A model generated the notes under the pieces. That model worked only from the letters and a program-made list of their open reading frames with translations, did not search any database and was not told the origin of the DNA. From IMG/VR virus record IMGVR_UViG_3300025316_000035, positions 1 to 37,691 of that record: a DNA stretch of 37,691 nucleotides. One strand, written 5' to 3'. Every line of letters starts with the position of its first letter. Position 1 is the first letter of the stretch. Both the position numbers and the translations under genes were made by a program. Positions 8,846-16,817 of the stretch are shown here, piece by piece. The stretch is from a virus.

Positions 8846-10405
8846 ATGCAATTCGACAGAGTTCCCTCACTACTATTTTTCGTTGGTAATCCGATGCGTT
8901 ACATTGTTTCATCGGGCACGGAGCCGCATGTTCCGCAGCTTTCCCAGATCAAGTTTGAATTTACCAATGTGCAAACAAATGGCGGAACAGACGATCACAT
9001 GGACATTACATTTGCCAGTTACTCTTTTACGTTGACAATTTCCGATAATCCTACAGAGAGGGATCAGCTCCCGGTGGCCGATGTCTCAGATACTCCCGGT
9101 ACCTGGATGATGAAAGTTTTTGAATTCATTAAAGGCAACCTACTCTTATGGAATCATTATACCATGGAAATGGTATTGGAAGGAGTAGATGTCCCATACA
9201 TTCTTCTCACTGCAAGAGAAGAAGGGGATCAGTGGGATATGGTGTTTCCAATCAACACCATTAGGGCTATTGAACCGCATACGATTGAAAATGGAATGGC
9301 ACCCGTCTCTATGGCAGTGGATGGTTATCTGCTGTATGTACTGGATGCTGATTCCAACCTGATCGGTTCTGATTACAAAATTGCCTATGAAACCAAGGCC
9401 ACGGTATTCGATGTGTCAGAATATTTGGCGGCAAAACTCAACTCACTGGTGGATACTCCATGCACGTTAGTGACAGGTTACAGTGTTGCACCACGTAATG
9501 CGTCTAATTTTACGATGTATTATACGGTAGGTATAGCACCTGTTACGAACGGTATAGCCGGAAGAATGGAGTGGGATTCACAAAAGATTGCACAACGTGG
9601 CGGTCTGAATCGTGAGATGTGGAATTACTGGGTTGATAAAGATTATTTTGCAACCCGCTTTCAAAAATTCGATACGCATTTCCCGGTTGTTAAGACAACG
9701 AGCAAAAATGCATTTGAATTCTTATACTTCTTCGCTTATGCAGACACCCTTATGCATCTTCGATTACGGGCCTACGTGATCAATACTGATGATACTCATG
9801 ACCTGGTTACCATCGTTGAATTTCATAAAGGAAATCGGCAAATGATTGAAATTCCTGTTGGTTACAAAAATCTGGCTCTACAAGAATATTATACGGCTAA
9901 ACCGGTAAAATATTGGGCCGTTTGGTTGGAGTTATTTGAGAACAATGTTTGGACTGTATTAACCAATATCAGAGAGTACGAGATCGACAGCAGGTACCGG
10001 CAGTATGAGAGATATTTCGTGTTCAGAAACTCTTTTGGGGTTTACGAGACTCTGATCATGAATGGCAAAGGGGAAAAGATCCTTGGCTATGATAAGGAGA
10101 ATATTACCCTTAACACCTTTGAGGATGAATCGATGTTTAACACGCCTAACCTGGAGAATAATATCCAGGAGACCCAACGTTTTAAATGTAATAGTGGGTT
10201 TGTCAGTAAAGAGGTAATTGACTGGATGCGTGAATTCCTTCTCTCACCTGAGAGATATGAGATCATCGATACAAACAGGTACCGGATCAGGATCACATCC
10301 AATAAGATTCAACCCTTCATGAAGGATGGAATCAATTATTACTCGATGGAAATTGAGTATGAAAGGGCATACCAGGACAAATTTTATTCAAATCAATTAA
10401 CTTAA
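8846..10405 (+). CDS. Distal tail protein (large, Bacteroidota siphophage type)
   Basis: 519 residues, beta-rich and aromatic, no signal peptide. It begins MQFDRVPSLLFFVGNPMRYIV and contains many beta-strand patterns and an N-terminal region like proteins that follow the tape measure in Bacteroidota phages. By position it should be a distal tail or tail-tip protein that joins the tube to the receptor-binding end. It lies 10 bases after the tape measure and 5 before the next tail gene. No fibre-like collagen repeats or enzymatic motif are visible. Confidence 0.6.
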   Translation: MQFDRVPSLLFFVGNPMRYIVSSGTEPHVPQLSQIKFEFTNVQTNGGTDDHMDITFASYSFTLTISDNPTERDQLPVADVSDTPGTWMMKVFEFIKGNLLLWNHYTMEMVLEGVDVPYILLTAREEGDQWDMVFPINTIRAIEPHTIENGMAPVSMAVDGYLLYVLDADSNLIGSDYKIAYETKATVFDVSEYLAAKLNSLVDTPCTLVTGYSVAPRNASNFTMYYTVGIAPVTNGIAGRMEWDSQKIAQRGGLNREMWNYWVDKDYFATRFQKFDTHFPVVKTTSKNAFEFLYFFAYADTLMHLRLRAYVINTDDTHDLVTIVEFHKGNRQMIEIPVGYKNLALQEYYTAKPVKYWAVWLELFENNVWTVLTNIREYEIDSRYRQYERYFVFRNSFGVYETLIMNGKGEKILGYDKENITLNTFEDESMFNTPNLENNIQETQRFKCNSGFVSKEVIDWMREFLLSPERYEIIDTNRYRIRITSNKIQPFMKDGINYYSMEIEYERAYQDKFYSNQLT

Positions 10406-10410
10406 AGCTC

Positions 10411-12018
10411 ATGCTCGGACTCTCAGCAAACGGCCAGTATCTGGATATTCCGGATGACTTTTCAATCACCATCAACGGGAAAAGCCCCATGTTCAACGAA
10501 CTGGGAAGCTATTCCTATCCTTTCAAGTTGAAGTATTCTCAGCGCAATGCCATGGTATTGGGATTCATGAACCGGCCTCAGAGTACAGGAGATCCCTATA
10601 AGACATTCTTCGGGGAGTTGCAATGGAACGGGATCACTTTCTTTTCCGGAACATTGAAAGTTACAATCGGCAACAGCGGAGCTTTTGAGGGTGCAATCTA
10701 TGCCCATGAAGGAGACTTCTGGTATTCGATTAAGAACACCAACCTTCAAAATGTGGATTTCGGTCATATGGTCTGGCCGAATGAATCACAGGCACTGGCT
10801 TATATCAACGGATGCAACAATGCATTTTATCCGACACGCCCGGTTTGTTTTCCTCAGATCTTCAACGATAATTATTTCGACCCGGTGTCGGATGATCCGG
10901 AGCAGCAGCATTTCAATAATTACCGTGGTGGTTATATTCATAATACGACTTTGCTTGGAAATCGCACGGTGATTGTTCCGATGATGTACCTCAGGTATAT
11001 GCTGGACAGGATCTTCGCACAGCTACAATTTTCTTACATTGACAATGTATTTGCCGTGGATGCTGATCTTTCGAAACTTGCCATCTTCAATAGCCTTTCC
11101 AATAATACCCTATGCCCTGATTTTGATTACACGCTCACGGATATTTACTTTAATCTTCATGTTCCGAAGGTGAAGCTGGATATGTTTCTAAATGCCTTGT
11201 GCAAGTTTTTCAACATGCACATCTTCATCGATTCGACCAGCCGGACAGCCAAACTTGTGAGCTTTAAGAATATCCTTTCATCGAAGGAAATCATCGATTT
11301 TTCTAAGAATATCATTTCCATTTCCGTTGAACTGGAGGATAAGATCACGGGGATTCACCTGTCTCTTACAAATGACGATGCAGATAGCGCCTTTGAGGAT
11401 ACTTCAACAGTTCAGGATGATCAGTTGAAACGATACAAGGGAGAACTCTCACATGTGAGCGATCTTCCTCAATTCCCTTACGCGGAGATCAATGATGTAT
11501 GGATGGTGCGTGATGACGGGTATTTTTATACTCTTAAACCTGATCATACCTGGGCTCAGGTACCGGTATTCGCAAATAACGTGTATTCGCATAAGATGTA
11601 TTTCAATATGACCGAGGAAACAAGCATTGAAATATGTTCTCTTCATTCCCCTGGGTTTTATATCGGGGAGTGCGACTGCAAGAACAAGATTGCTGATTAC
11701 AAGGAAATCACCCCTCGAATGTTCTTTACCACGTATGGAAGCGGGCTCATGTACGCGTCATCGGCAACACCCAGTTACGGATTGTGGTTCAACCAGTACA
11801 TGGATCCTTTCTTTAAGTTCTGGAAACCAATGGCAGACTTCTTAATGAAAACTGCCATGGTAAAAGTGCAACGCCAGTGTGATTTCGTTTCACTTCGGGA
11901 TCTGGATTTTTCAATGAAGTATGATATCAACGGGACGCTATACCTGATCCGGGATTACCAGGTAACACTGAAGAAAAACAGCATTTCCCCTACACTGTTT
12001 TCCCTGTATAAATTGTAA
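10411..12018 (+). CDS. Tail tip / baseplate hub-like protein
   Basis: 535 residues. The N-terminus (LGLSANGQYLDIP, then SITINGKSPMFNELGSYSYP) is a pattern I associate with baseplate hub-like proteins after the tape measure in Bacteroidota siphophages. The body is beta-rich with alternating helical parts. It is the last gene of the tail operon and is followed 17 bases later by a strong terminator. There is no separate receptor-binding fibre gene downstream, so host recognition may reside here or in the preceding protein. That last point is inference. Confidence 0.6.
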   Translation: MLGLSANGQYLDIPDDFSITINGKSPMFNELGSYSYPFKLKYSQRNAMVLGFMNRPQSTGDPYKTFFGELQWNGITFFSGTLKVTIGNSGAFEGAIYAHEGDFWYSIKNTNLQNVDFGHMVWPNESQALAYINGCNNAFYPTRPVCFPQIFNDNYFDPVSDDPEQQHFNNYRGGYIHNTTLLGNRTVIVPMMYLRYMLDRIFAQLQFSYIDNVFAVDADLSKLAIFNSLSNNTLCPDFDYTLTDIYFNLHVPKVKLDMFLNALCKFFNMHIFIDSTSRTAKLVSFKNILSSKEIIDFSKNIISISVELEDKITGIHLSLTNDDADSAFEDTSTVQDDQLKRYKGELSHVSDLPQFPYAEINDVWMVRDDGYFYTLKPDHTWAQVPVFANNVYSHKMYFNMTEETSIEICSLHSPGFYIGECDCKNKIADYKEITPRMFFTTYGSGLMYASSATPSYGLWFNQYMDPFFKFWKPMADFLMKTAMVKVQRQCDFVSLRDLDFSMKYDINGTLYLIRDYQVTLKKNSISPTLFSLYKL

Positions 12019-12035
12019 GGAAAGATCCTTTCAAT

Positions 12036-12070
12036 AAAAAAGACCGTATTCATAACGGTCTTTTTTTTTA
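12036..12070 (+). terminator. Intrinsic terminator of the tail operon
   Basis: The stem AGACCGT (12041-12047) pairs with ACGGTCT (12055-12061) and extends through flanking A5 and T5. It is followed by a T run to 12069. It lies 17 bases after the stop of the last tail gene. Confidence 0.9.
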
Positions 12071-12080
12071 CATTTACAGC

Positions 12081-12197
12081 GTCGCATTCACAATCACAAA
12101 TCGGGTAAGGCCTGGACCTGGAAGAGTAGGGAGGAAGACCCTACACTTAAAACCCGGTAGCGGATTGTGAGTGCGACACCTTCCAGGTCCAATTTTT
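12081..12197 (+). ncRNA. Candidate structured RNA, possibly pseudoknotted (or folded integration-site DNA)
   Basis: Four complementary pairs are visible. P1: 12081-12095 with 12163-12177, 15 pairs with one G-U. P2: 12101-12106 with 12152-12157, 6 pairs with one G-U. P3: 12126-12131 with 12139-12144, 6 pairs, 7-base loop. P4: 12113-12124 with 12180-12191, 12 perfect pairs. P4 crosses P1, so the two form a pseudoknot or exclude each other. A T5 run at 12193-12197 follows P4 directly, as in a terminator, and a weak promoter-like TACATTTA (12069-12076) sits just before P1. It does not match any RNA family I know. Because the integrase gene lies next to it, a DNA role as an attachment or arm site is a real alternative. 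Confidence 0.55.
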
Positions 12198-12202
12198 ACA
12201 GC

Positions 12203-12454
12203 ATGTCGCAAGATCAATTTACTGAAATATTCTCATTGTTCAGGGAGAAATTCCCGCCGGTTGAAAATATTCAACAGGCGTCATTAACCTTGACGACTGA
12301 GGAAATTATTGAGACATTCCATTCGTTTAATCCCGATATGGAATTTCCCAGTACTTCCCTGTACAGTTTTATGAAAGCCCAGAGTTACGTATTTCTTCCG
12401 CAGGAGAAAAACGAGCGTATTGTCTTTTATTGGCTGATAGGGCAGAGAGGTTAG
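12203..12454 (+). CDS. Small hypothetical protein, convergent with integrase
   Basis: 83 residues from ATG 12203. A GTG at 12167 is possible but would lie inside the structured element. The sequence looks like a real small soluble protein: acidic helix at the start, then TLTTEEIIETFHSF, then a C-terminal KNERIVFYWLIGQRG. It converges on the integrase gene and overlaps its 3' end by 86 bases. Directly upstream lies the structured element at 12081-12197, which could control it. Function unknown. Confidence 0.45.
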   Translation: MSQDQFTEIFSLFREKFPPVENIQQASLTLTTEEIIETFHSFNPDMEFPSTSLYSFMKAQSYVFLPQEKNERIVFYWLIGQRG

Positions 12455-13562
12455 GAAACGACCTTGAAAGTTTCTCCGACGGGTGACGTCGGAATTTATC
12501 AACGTAAACCTGGGTCATATCCAGCGAGCTGTGACGAAGCTGCAGCTGCAGATCCCTCAGGTTTATTCCCGCCTCGATTGCCATACCTACCCCGGTATGT
12601 TTTAATGAGTAGATGTTTTTGTTTATCGCGTGCTTGTCGGCCCATGCTCTCCATCGGCCGGCAATGCGCGTGGGGGCGATCTCCACGGTCCCCGGCATCA
12701 GATCCTTTGAAAATGCATAACGGTCCTGGGATCCTTCAAAGGGCAATAATCGCAGTACCGGAACCAAGGCATCAGGGATCTGAACCGTCTCATGCTTTCT
12801 GTTTTTGGAAATGGTACCCGCCACCACGATAGTATTGTTGTAAAAGTTGAAGTTCCGGATCCTCATTCGAACAATCTCAGCCGGTCGAAGGAAGCAATAG
12901 AAAATCAAACATGCAACGGCGTATAATTCAAAATCCTCTTCCGGAAGTTTGTCCTGCACCCGGATCAATTCATCAACTGTAAAGCAGGTTATCTCCGGTT
13001 CCTCAATCGGTAGTTTTTCAATGCACATGAAAGGATTTGACAATATCCAGTCCCGTTTCATTAAAAAACTGAAGAAACAACGCATGTGCATCCGGCGGTA
13101 ATTGTAGGTCCGGTTCGATAGTTTCAATACCATCTTGGAATAATCCATGAACTGTTGGGCATGCATTTGGTTAAATTCACCAACGCTCAGGTGCTGGTAT
13201 TTCATCTTGAAAAGCCACTTTTCAAAGCTGTGTACCTGGTAGCGGTAAGTATAGAAAGAACGTTTACGAAGCGTTGTTTCCTTGAATTCAAGGACAAACT
13301 TCATCGCTTGGATGATATTTGTGTGCCTTTTTTCTGTGAAGGAAAATGGGTTCCAACCCGTCAGAAGCCTTTTATTGATCTTCGACATATGATCATTCGC
13401 CCACTGGCGGCGTGAAATCGCTGTCTTAAAACGGGAAGGAATATTGTCTTTGAACCGGGTATTTTTATTTGTTTCCGGATTCTTGTAGAAGAAGTAAACG
13501 TACCAATGTTGTGAAAGATCTCCTTTCACATCGTAAAGCCTTGATAATTTGAATTTTTCCAT
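12369..13562 (-). CDS. int: Tyrosine-type phage integrase
   Basis: 397 residues from ATG at 13562. The longer open frame to 13727 adds an unlikely N-terminus, and the A-rich leader before 13562 suits Bacteroidota. An N-terminal SAM-like DNA-binding part is followed by the catalytic domain. Visible active-site parts are Arg I in FLRPAEIVRM, Lys in SKNRKHE, YSLKHTG at the HxxR box (His replaced by Tyr, Arg by Lys, a form I associate with Bacteroidota integrases), His in LRHSSLDM and the nucleophile Tyr in TQVYVDKF. It inserts and excises the phage at the host attachment site and shows that the phage is temperate. It is transcribed leftward from the repressor side. Confidence 0.9.
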   Translation of the reverse strand: MEKFKLSRLYDVKGDLSQHWYVYFFYKNPETNKNTRFKDNIPSRFKTAISRRQWANDHMSKINKRLLTGWNPFSFTEKRHTNIIQAMKFVLEFKETTLRKRSFYTYRYQVHSFEKWLFKMKYQHLSVGEFNQMHAQQFMDYSKMVLKLSNRTYNYRRMHMRCFFSFLMKRDWILSNPFMCIEKLPIEEPEITCFTVDELIRVQDKLPEEDFELYAVACLIFYCFLRPAEIVRMRIRNFNFYNNTIVVAGTISKNRKHETVQIPDALVPVLRLLPFEGSQDRYAFSKDLMPGTVEIAPTRIAGRWRAWADKHAINKNIYSLKHTGVGMAIEAGINLRDLQLQLRHSSLDMTQVYVDKFRRHPSEKLSRSFPNLSALSANKRQYARFSPAEEIRNSGLS

Positions 13563-13581
13563 GTTGTTTTTTTTGTTTGAA

Positions 13582-13677
13582 CCTCGCCAGGTAAACAAAA
13601 AGCCCGTCCATGGCTCATGGCCCACTGGGCCATGATTTTTTGATATAATTGTCTGAAAATCAAATGCAATTTTCAGA
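13582..13677. promoter_or_regulatory. Dyad-rich region upstream of integrase
   Basis: The intergenic stretch before the leftward integrase gene holds a copy of a 17-base repeat (13582-13598, second copy at 15415-15431), a perfect dyad CATGGCCC-act-GGGCCATG (13616-13634) followed on the plus strand by T6, and a second dyad TCTGAAAAT with ATTTTCAGA (13652-13677). The first dyad could end plus-strand transcription or bind a protein. The region may contain integrase promoter elements or part of the attachment site, which I cannot place from sequence alone. Confidence 0.4.
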
Positions 13678-13805
13678 AAGTAGCGGGATCGAGACATTTT
13701 TGTTGTCAACCTGTTATTGGATATCAATTAGTTACGTTTTGGAATGTGCCCGGAAACGGGCTGTTTTCAATGCCGTGGCTCAACTTGTGGCCCAGAAAAA
13801 GGAGG

Positions 13806-14180
13806 TTATTTAGAACGCTTTTTTGCATCTGGCTTTTCCTCTTTAATGACCTTGTGGCCTCCTTTTTTAATAAGCAGATCATCGAGTAAAGCGGTAAGTG
13901 TATTAGTAGTTTTTTGGGATTGTTCGAGTTTTTCTTTCAGTAAATTGTTTTCTGCTTTAAGTTCATTTAGCTCCTTTGATTCCATCGGGGTATCCTCCCA
14001 CCAGAACGACATTGGAAGTTCCAGTTCTTTGGATATCAATTCAAGGTCAGTAACCTTCAATGCCCCCTGTTTAATAGTGTTTGCGAATCCCTGAACGGTC
14101 ATGATACCGGTCTTTTCAAAGAAATGCTTCTTTGGAATATGACGTTTTTCCAACTCTGATTCTATCTTCTTGAAATCCAT
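13806..14180 (-). CDS. XRE/cI-like HTH repressor
   Basis: 124 residues from ATG at 14180. The open frame upstream (to 14375) reads as non-coding and covers the divergent promoter region. A predicted helix-turn-helix lies at about 20-55 (HFFEKTGIMTVQGFANTIKQ, then LISKELELPMSFWW). It is followed by a coiled coil (about 65-95, LNELKAENNLLKEKLEQ) that could dimerise the protein and a basic C-terminus. It is divergent from the early operon that starts at 14329 and lies between integrase and that operon, the usual place for a lysogeny repressor. There is no LexA-type peptidase domain, so induction probably does not depend on self-cleavage. Confidence 0.7.
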   Translation of the reverse strand: MDFKKIESELEKRHIPKKHFFEKTGIMTVQGFANTIKQGALKVTDLELISKELELPMSFWWEDTPMESKELNELKAENNLLKEKLEQSQKTTNTLTALLDDLLIKKGGHKVIKEEKPDAKKRSK

Positions 14181-14191
14181 AATTATAAATT

Positions 14192-14271
14192 TAGAATGAA
14201 TATTATAGAATGTAAACTTTAATTTAAGTGAAAGAAAACTTGCTTTTCGATGAAACTTTACTTTACCTTTG
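14192..14271 (+). promoter_or_regulatory. Rightward early promoter with repressor-type direct repeats
   Basis: TTG (14240-14242), 21 bases, then TACCTTTG (14264-14271) fits the Bacteroidota -33/-7 promoter and points at the gene starting at 14329. Between it and the divergent repressor start lie two direct copies of TAGAATG (14192-14198 and 14206-14212), 14 bases apart, which are candidate operator half-sites. I see no equally good promoter for the leftward repressor. Confidence 0.55.
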
Positions 14272-14328
14272 CTGTTCTTATTGCTAACAAATATACGACC
14301 ATTTAAGAACTTAATAAAATACCATAAA

Positions 14329-14556
14329 ATGGTAAGTAAAATAAAAATCAAAAAGTTGCGCGATGGCCTGCCCAAAGGTTATGCAAGAGTGATTCGCGAA
14401 AGATTATGTTCAGCAGGAATTGAATTTTCCGAGGATTATATCTACCAATGTCTTAATCCGGATTCAAGAAAATATTCTCTTCTAGTGGTTGAAGAGGCGA
14501 TCAAGGTAAGAGATGAATACAATGACAAGATAAAATATGTAGAGAATAAAATATAA
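14329..14556 (+). CDS. Small basic DNA-binding protein, Cro/Cox-like by position
   Basis: 75 residues from ATG 14329, about 58 bases after the rightward promoter. The start is Lys-rich (MVSKIKIKKLRDGLPKG), followed by YARVIRERL...EDYIYQCLNP and a helical end. The pattern suggests a small helix-turn-helix protein that acts on the divergent promoter region, as Cro does in lambdoid phages. The role is inferred from place and charge. It is the first gene of the early operon. Confidence 0.55.
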   Translation: MVSKIKIKKLRDGLPKGYARVIRERLCSAGIEFSEDYIYQCLNPDSRKYSLLVVEEAIKVRDEYNDKIKYVENKI

Positions 14557-14568
14557 TTCTGAATTGCT

Positions 14569-15135
14569 ATGACTGAGTTTTACGCCCATACCATACCATC
14601 CGGATTACTTGACAAGAACATTGAATTCATGGTCAACCACGGAGAATTGGTATTCACACAATTCGGTCAGATACATCCTTTCAAAGAACTTTCAATAGAA
14701 GCCTTTGAAATTCTGCAAAACATCCTTTCTAATGATGCCAAAGCCCAGAAGGGACTTGACATTCTTGGCATAACAGATCCATGTGACAGAATTCACCAAT
14801 TCGCATTCTGCCGCTTTGGCGGACTTGATGCTGTTGCCGACATCGACATGGAAACGGAGAAAGTAAACTTCGAATACTGGGATTGCGGATCCCGGCCATG
14901 TCCTGCCGATGGACTTCTTTGCCGGTTGCCTGAAGTTCCTAACGGCAAGCTTACAATTCATGAATCATCGATTATGCGCAAGATCGCCGGGGACTCCCTC
15001 AATAAGGAGATAGCCGACCAGCTTCACATCTCATGTGAGACGGTGAATAAGGAATGCCAGACCATCGTAAAGAAATTGGGTTGCTTCACAAAGAATGGCA
15101 TCGCTGCATTTGCAGCTAAAAACAATATCCTATGA
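14569..15135 (+). CDS. LuxR-type HTH transcriptional regulator
   Basis: 188 residues. The N-terminal domain (about 1-120) is unlike autoinducer or receiver domains and contains a Cys cluster CGSRPCPADGLLC (about 106-118). The C-terminal 60 residues (about 127-188) have the LuxR/GerE helix-turn-helix pattern: LTIHESSIMRKIA, then LNKEIADQLHISCETVN, then IVKKLGCFTKNGIAAF. Proteins with this layout are common in phages and mobile elements of Bacteroidota. It probably regulates early or late genes. The Cys cluster may bind metal, but that is a guess. It shares ATGA with the next gene. Confidence 0.75.
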   Translation: MTEFYAHTIPSGLLDKNIEFMVNHGELVFTQFGQIHPFKELSIEAFEILQNILSNDAKAQKGLDILGITDPCDRIHQFAFCRFGGLDAVADIDMETEKVNFEYWDCGSRPCPADGLLCRLPEVPNGKLTIHESSIMRKIAGDSLNKEIADQLHISCETVNKECQTIVKKLGCFTKNGIAAFAAKNNIL

Positions 15136-15413
15136 TTCCTCAATCACCATCAATTCCGGACCCCGTTCAGCTTGACCTTTCCTTTGGGGATAAAGAAGAG
15201 AAATCACCGGCATTAGGTGACCTCTCCGGACAAACTTTCTCGGGAGCGGTGCCCGAGGCTATGAGTCGCTCACCTACTAATGAGGATCAATGTAGCCTTC
15301 AGGTCAAGGAACCTGATGTTATGTACCAAAACTCGAGAAAACGGGCAAGGGCCCTTAACGATTACTCCAGGGCCCTTGTTTTAAAAAACTTCCAGAAGCA
15401 AAAAGACCTTTAA
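15132..15413 (+). CDS. Small hypothetical early protein
   Basis: 93 residues. The first half is rich in Pro, Ser and Asp and probably disordered (IPQSPSIPDPVQLDLSFGDK). The C-terminal 30 residues are basic and helical (MYQNSRKRARALNDYSRAL...NFQKQKDL). I do not recognise it. It overlaps the regulator upstream by 4 bases (ATGA), so the two are probably translated together. The basic helix may contact nucleic acid or a partner protein. Confidence 0.5.
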   Translation: MIPQSPSIPDPVQLDLSFGDKEEKSPALGDLSGQTFSGAVPEAMSRSPTNEDQCSLQVKEPDVMYQNSRKRARALNDYSRALVLKNFQKQKDL

Positions 15414-15430
15414 TCCTCGCCAGGTAAACA

Positions 15431-15664
15431 ATGAACCTCTTCGCCCAATTATCAGACCCTCTTTTAGAAACTATGCTCCACGCATTGACAACCTATGCTG
15501 TTATAATGGAAACCAAAGTAACTGGAAAAAAAATCGTAGGTGGAATTATTGTTGATGATCCGGAATTCATCAAAATATGTATGGAAGAGATTCAGCCACT
15601 CCATGAATTGCTGGATGCCTGCGATAAAGAATATACGCTTCGTCTTACCAAGAAAAACGGATGA
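15431..15664 (+). CDS. Small hypothetical early protein
   Basis: 77 residues, helical and acidic in the middle. No membrane segment and no motif I recognise. Its ATG lies at the end of the 17-base repeat (15415-15431) that also occurs at 13582-13598. It overlaps the next gene by 4 bases. Expressed as part of the early operon by position. Confidence 0.5.
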   Translation: MNLFAQLSDPLLETMLHALTTYAVIMETKVTGKKIVGGIIVDDPEFIKICMEEIQPLHELLDACDKEYTLRLTKKNG

Positions 15665-16008
15665 CCATGGACTTAAAGAAAAAAGACCTGATTAAAACGT
15701 ATTCCAACTTCATCACCCATTCGGAAATATTATTCCGCATCGGCAGGGATCCCCATTACAAAAGATCATTCCGGATCTATAGCCTGGACAGATTGCAGCG
15801 CATGAAACCTGCTCTTCCGGAAAGAACTTTCCTGGAGATCTGCGCGATGATCGTTAAACATCGGGAAGATCTTGAAAACATCCTTCCTTACTACGGTAAT
15901 TCATCGTATCTGAATTCCCTTCGCAGACTTGAAAATATCCTTCAGTACTGCACCAATGAATTATTGCTCAATTCACATCCTGTTCCATTCAACCAACTTA
16001 TCAACTAA
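15661..16008 (+). CDS. Small hypothetical early protein
   Basis: 115 residues from ATG 15661; a second ATG two codons later is also possible. Helical throughout, with KHREDLENILPYYGNSS and LRRLENILQYCTNELLL that look like paired helices. No catalytic or metal motif is seen. The stop TAA shares its last A with the ATG of the following gene. Function unknown. Confidence 0.5.
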   Translation: MTMDLKKKDLIKTYSNFITHSEILFRIGRDPHYKRSFRIYSLDRLQRMKPALPERTFLEICAMIVKHREDLENILPYYGNSSYLNSLRRLENILQYCTNELLLNSHPVPFNQLIN

Positions 16009-16445
16009 TGAAAGCAGAATTTCAAATCATCGGACATCACACCGCCATGAAACTCCATAGCCTTGGAATCCGCGTTAAGGCCTTGACGTATTACATGATC
16101 CTTAACAAAAACCAGATCAAGATCACAAAGGCTTCATTTCCATTGAATGGAAATACCATCGCTGCATATAGCATCGCTGAACTCGGAGAAATGATCCCCT
16201 GGGGATTCTTCCAGGCGGCTATCATCCACAAGATGCCCGGAGGTTTCTGGCAGGTAAAGCTCATCAATGGCCAGTGGGCATCCTTCCAGTTGGAAGTCGA
16301 GTGCCGGGCCGCATATTTGATCGATCTGATCGAGCATAAGCAGCTCACCATTGACGAGGTTAACCATCCCGAAAAATATAACCAACCGGTAAAAGCAGAA
16401 GAAAAGCCGGTAAAACAAAAGAAATTACCAAAGCTGACCACGTGA
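16008..16445 (+). CDS. Hypothetical early protein
   Basis: 145 residues. Alternating hydrophobic strands and short helices cover about 1-115 (KAEFQIIGHHTAMKLHSLGI, then GGFWQVKLINGQWASFQLEV). A Lys-rich, probably disordered tail follows (PVKAEEKPVKQKKLPKLTT). Similar proteins with a basic tail occur upstream of replication genes in Bacteroidota phages, but I cannot name a function. The stop lies 9 bases before the tRNA-like gene. Confidence 0.5.
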   Translation: MKAEFQIIGHHTAMKLHSLGIRVKALTYYMILNKNQIKITKASFPLNGNTIAAYSIAELGEMIPWGFFQAAIIHKMPGGFWQVKLINGQWASFQLEVECRAAYLIDLIEHKQLTIDEVNHPEKYNQPVKAEEKPVKQKKLPKLTT

Positions 16446-16454
16446 GCCAGCTCA

Positions 16455-16528
16455 TGCGCCGTGGAGAAGAGGCAACTCGGAGGGAGTCATAGCCCCTCAG
16501 ATCGCAGGTTCGAATCCTGCCGGCGCAA
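16455..16528 (+). tRNA. tRNA-like gene, CAU anticodon, unusual anticodon arm
   Basis: Acceptor TGCGCCG (16455-16461) pairs with CGGCGCA (16521-16527), 7 perfect pairs. The D arm is GAG/CTC with GG in the loop. The T arm GCAGG-TTCGAAT-CCTGC is canonical. CCA is not encoded. The anticodon arm is ambiguous. A 9-base loop closed by GAGGG/CCCTC gives a normal 5-base variable loop. A 7-base loop GTCATAG with U33 and A37 needs an A-C mismatch, an extra base near 26 and a 6-base variable loop. Either way CAU is the central triplet, so Met or Ile2 would be expected if it is functional. Confidence 0.7.
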
Positions 16529-16817
16529 CAACCCTTGACGATAGGGGGAATAATGGTTCTTTAAGGCGGTTAGGGATTGGGGATTCAGGGTCTGCGTACC
16601 TCTGCCCTGAATCAGAGACCTGGGAAATGTCACAGTTGTTCAATTTAGGTTTGGTTTATTGATCATCTGCCCCGGGTAAATACCTGCAAAGTGCGATGCC
16701 TTATTGAGCCACACCCGCTGAAGCGCGAAAACCCTGCAATGACACGCAGGTTGGCAGCCGGGAACAGACCGGCCCCCCATCGGGGGTTTATCAACCGACA
16801 AATACTAATACTGACCA
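16529..16817 (+). promoter_or_regulatory. Hairpin-rich leader between tRNA and primase gene
   Basis: 289 bases without an open frame. Visible hairpins are GATTCAGGG with CCCTGAATC (16582-16590 and 16605-16613), CCTGC with GCAGG (16733-16737 and 16746-16750), GCCGG with CCGGC (16757-16761 and 16769-16773), and a C-run/G-run stem (16773-16786) followed by TTT. This looks like an RNA leader with a weak terminator or attenuator before the primase gene. I could not derive one consistent fold and recognise no RNA family. Confidence 0.4.

Noticed and set aside
770-12018. Diversity-generating retroelement linked to the tail genes
   Set aside because: No reverse transcriptase gene and no template/variable repeat pair were found.
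12464-12832. Plus-strand open frame opposite the integrase gene
   Set aside because: Antisense to the integrase catalytic domain, with no motif and unlikely residue composition.
16488-16490. UCA anticodon that would make the tRNA a UGA suppressor for the holin
   Set aside because: Placing TCA at 34-36 removes the conserved U33 and leaves two mismatches in the stem; CAU is the consistent reading.
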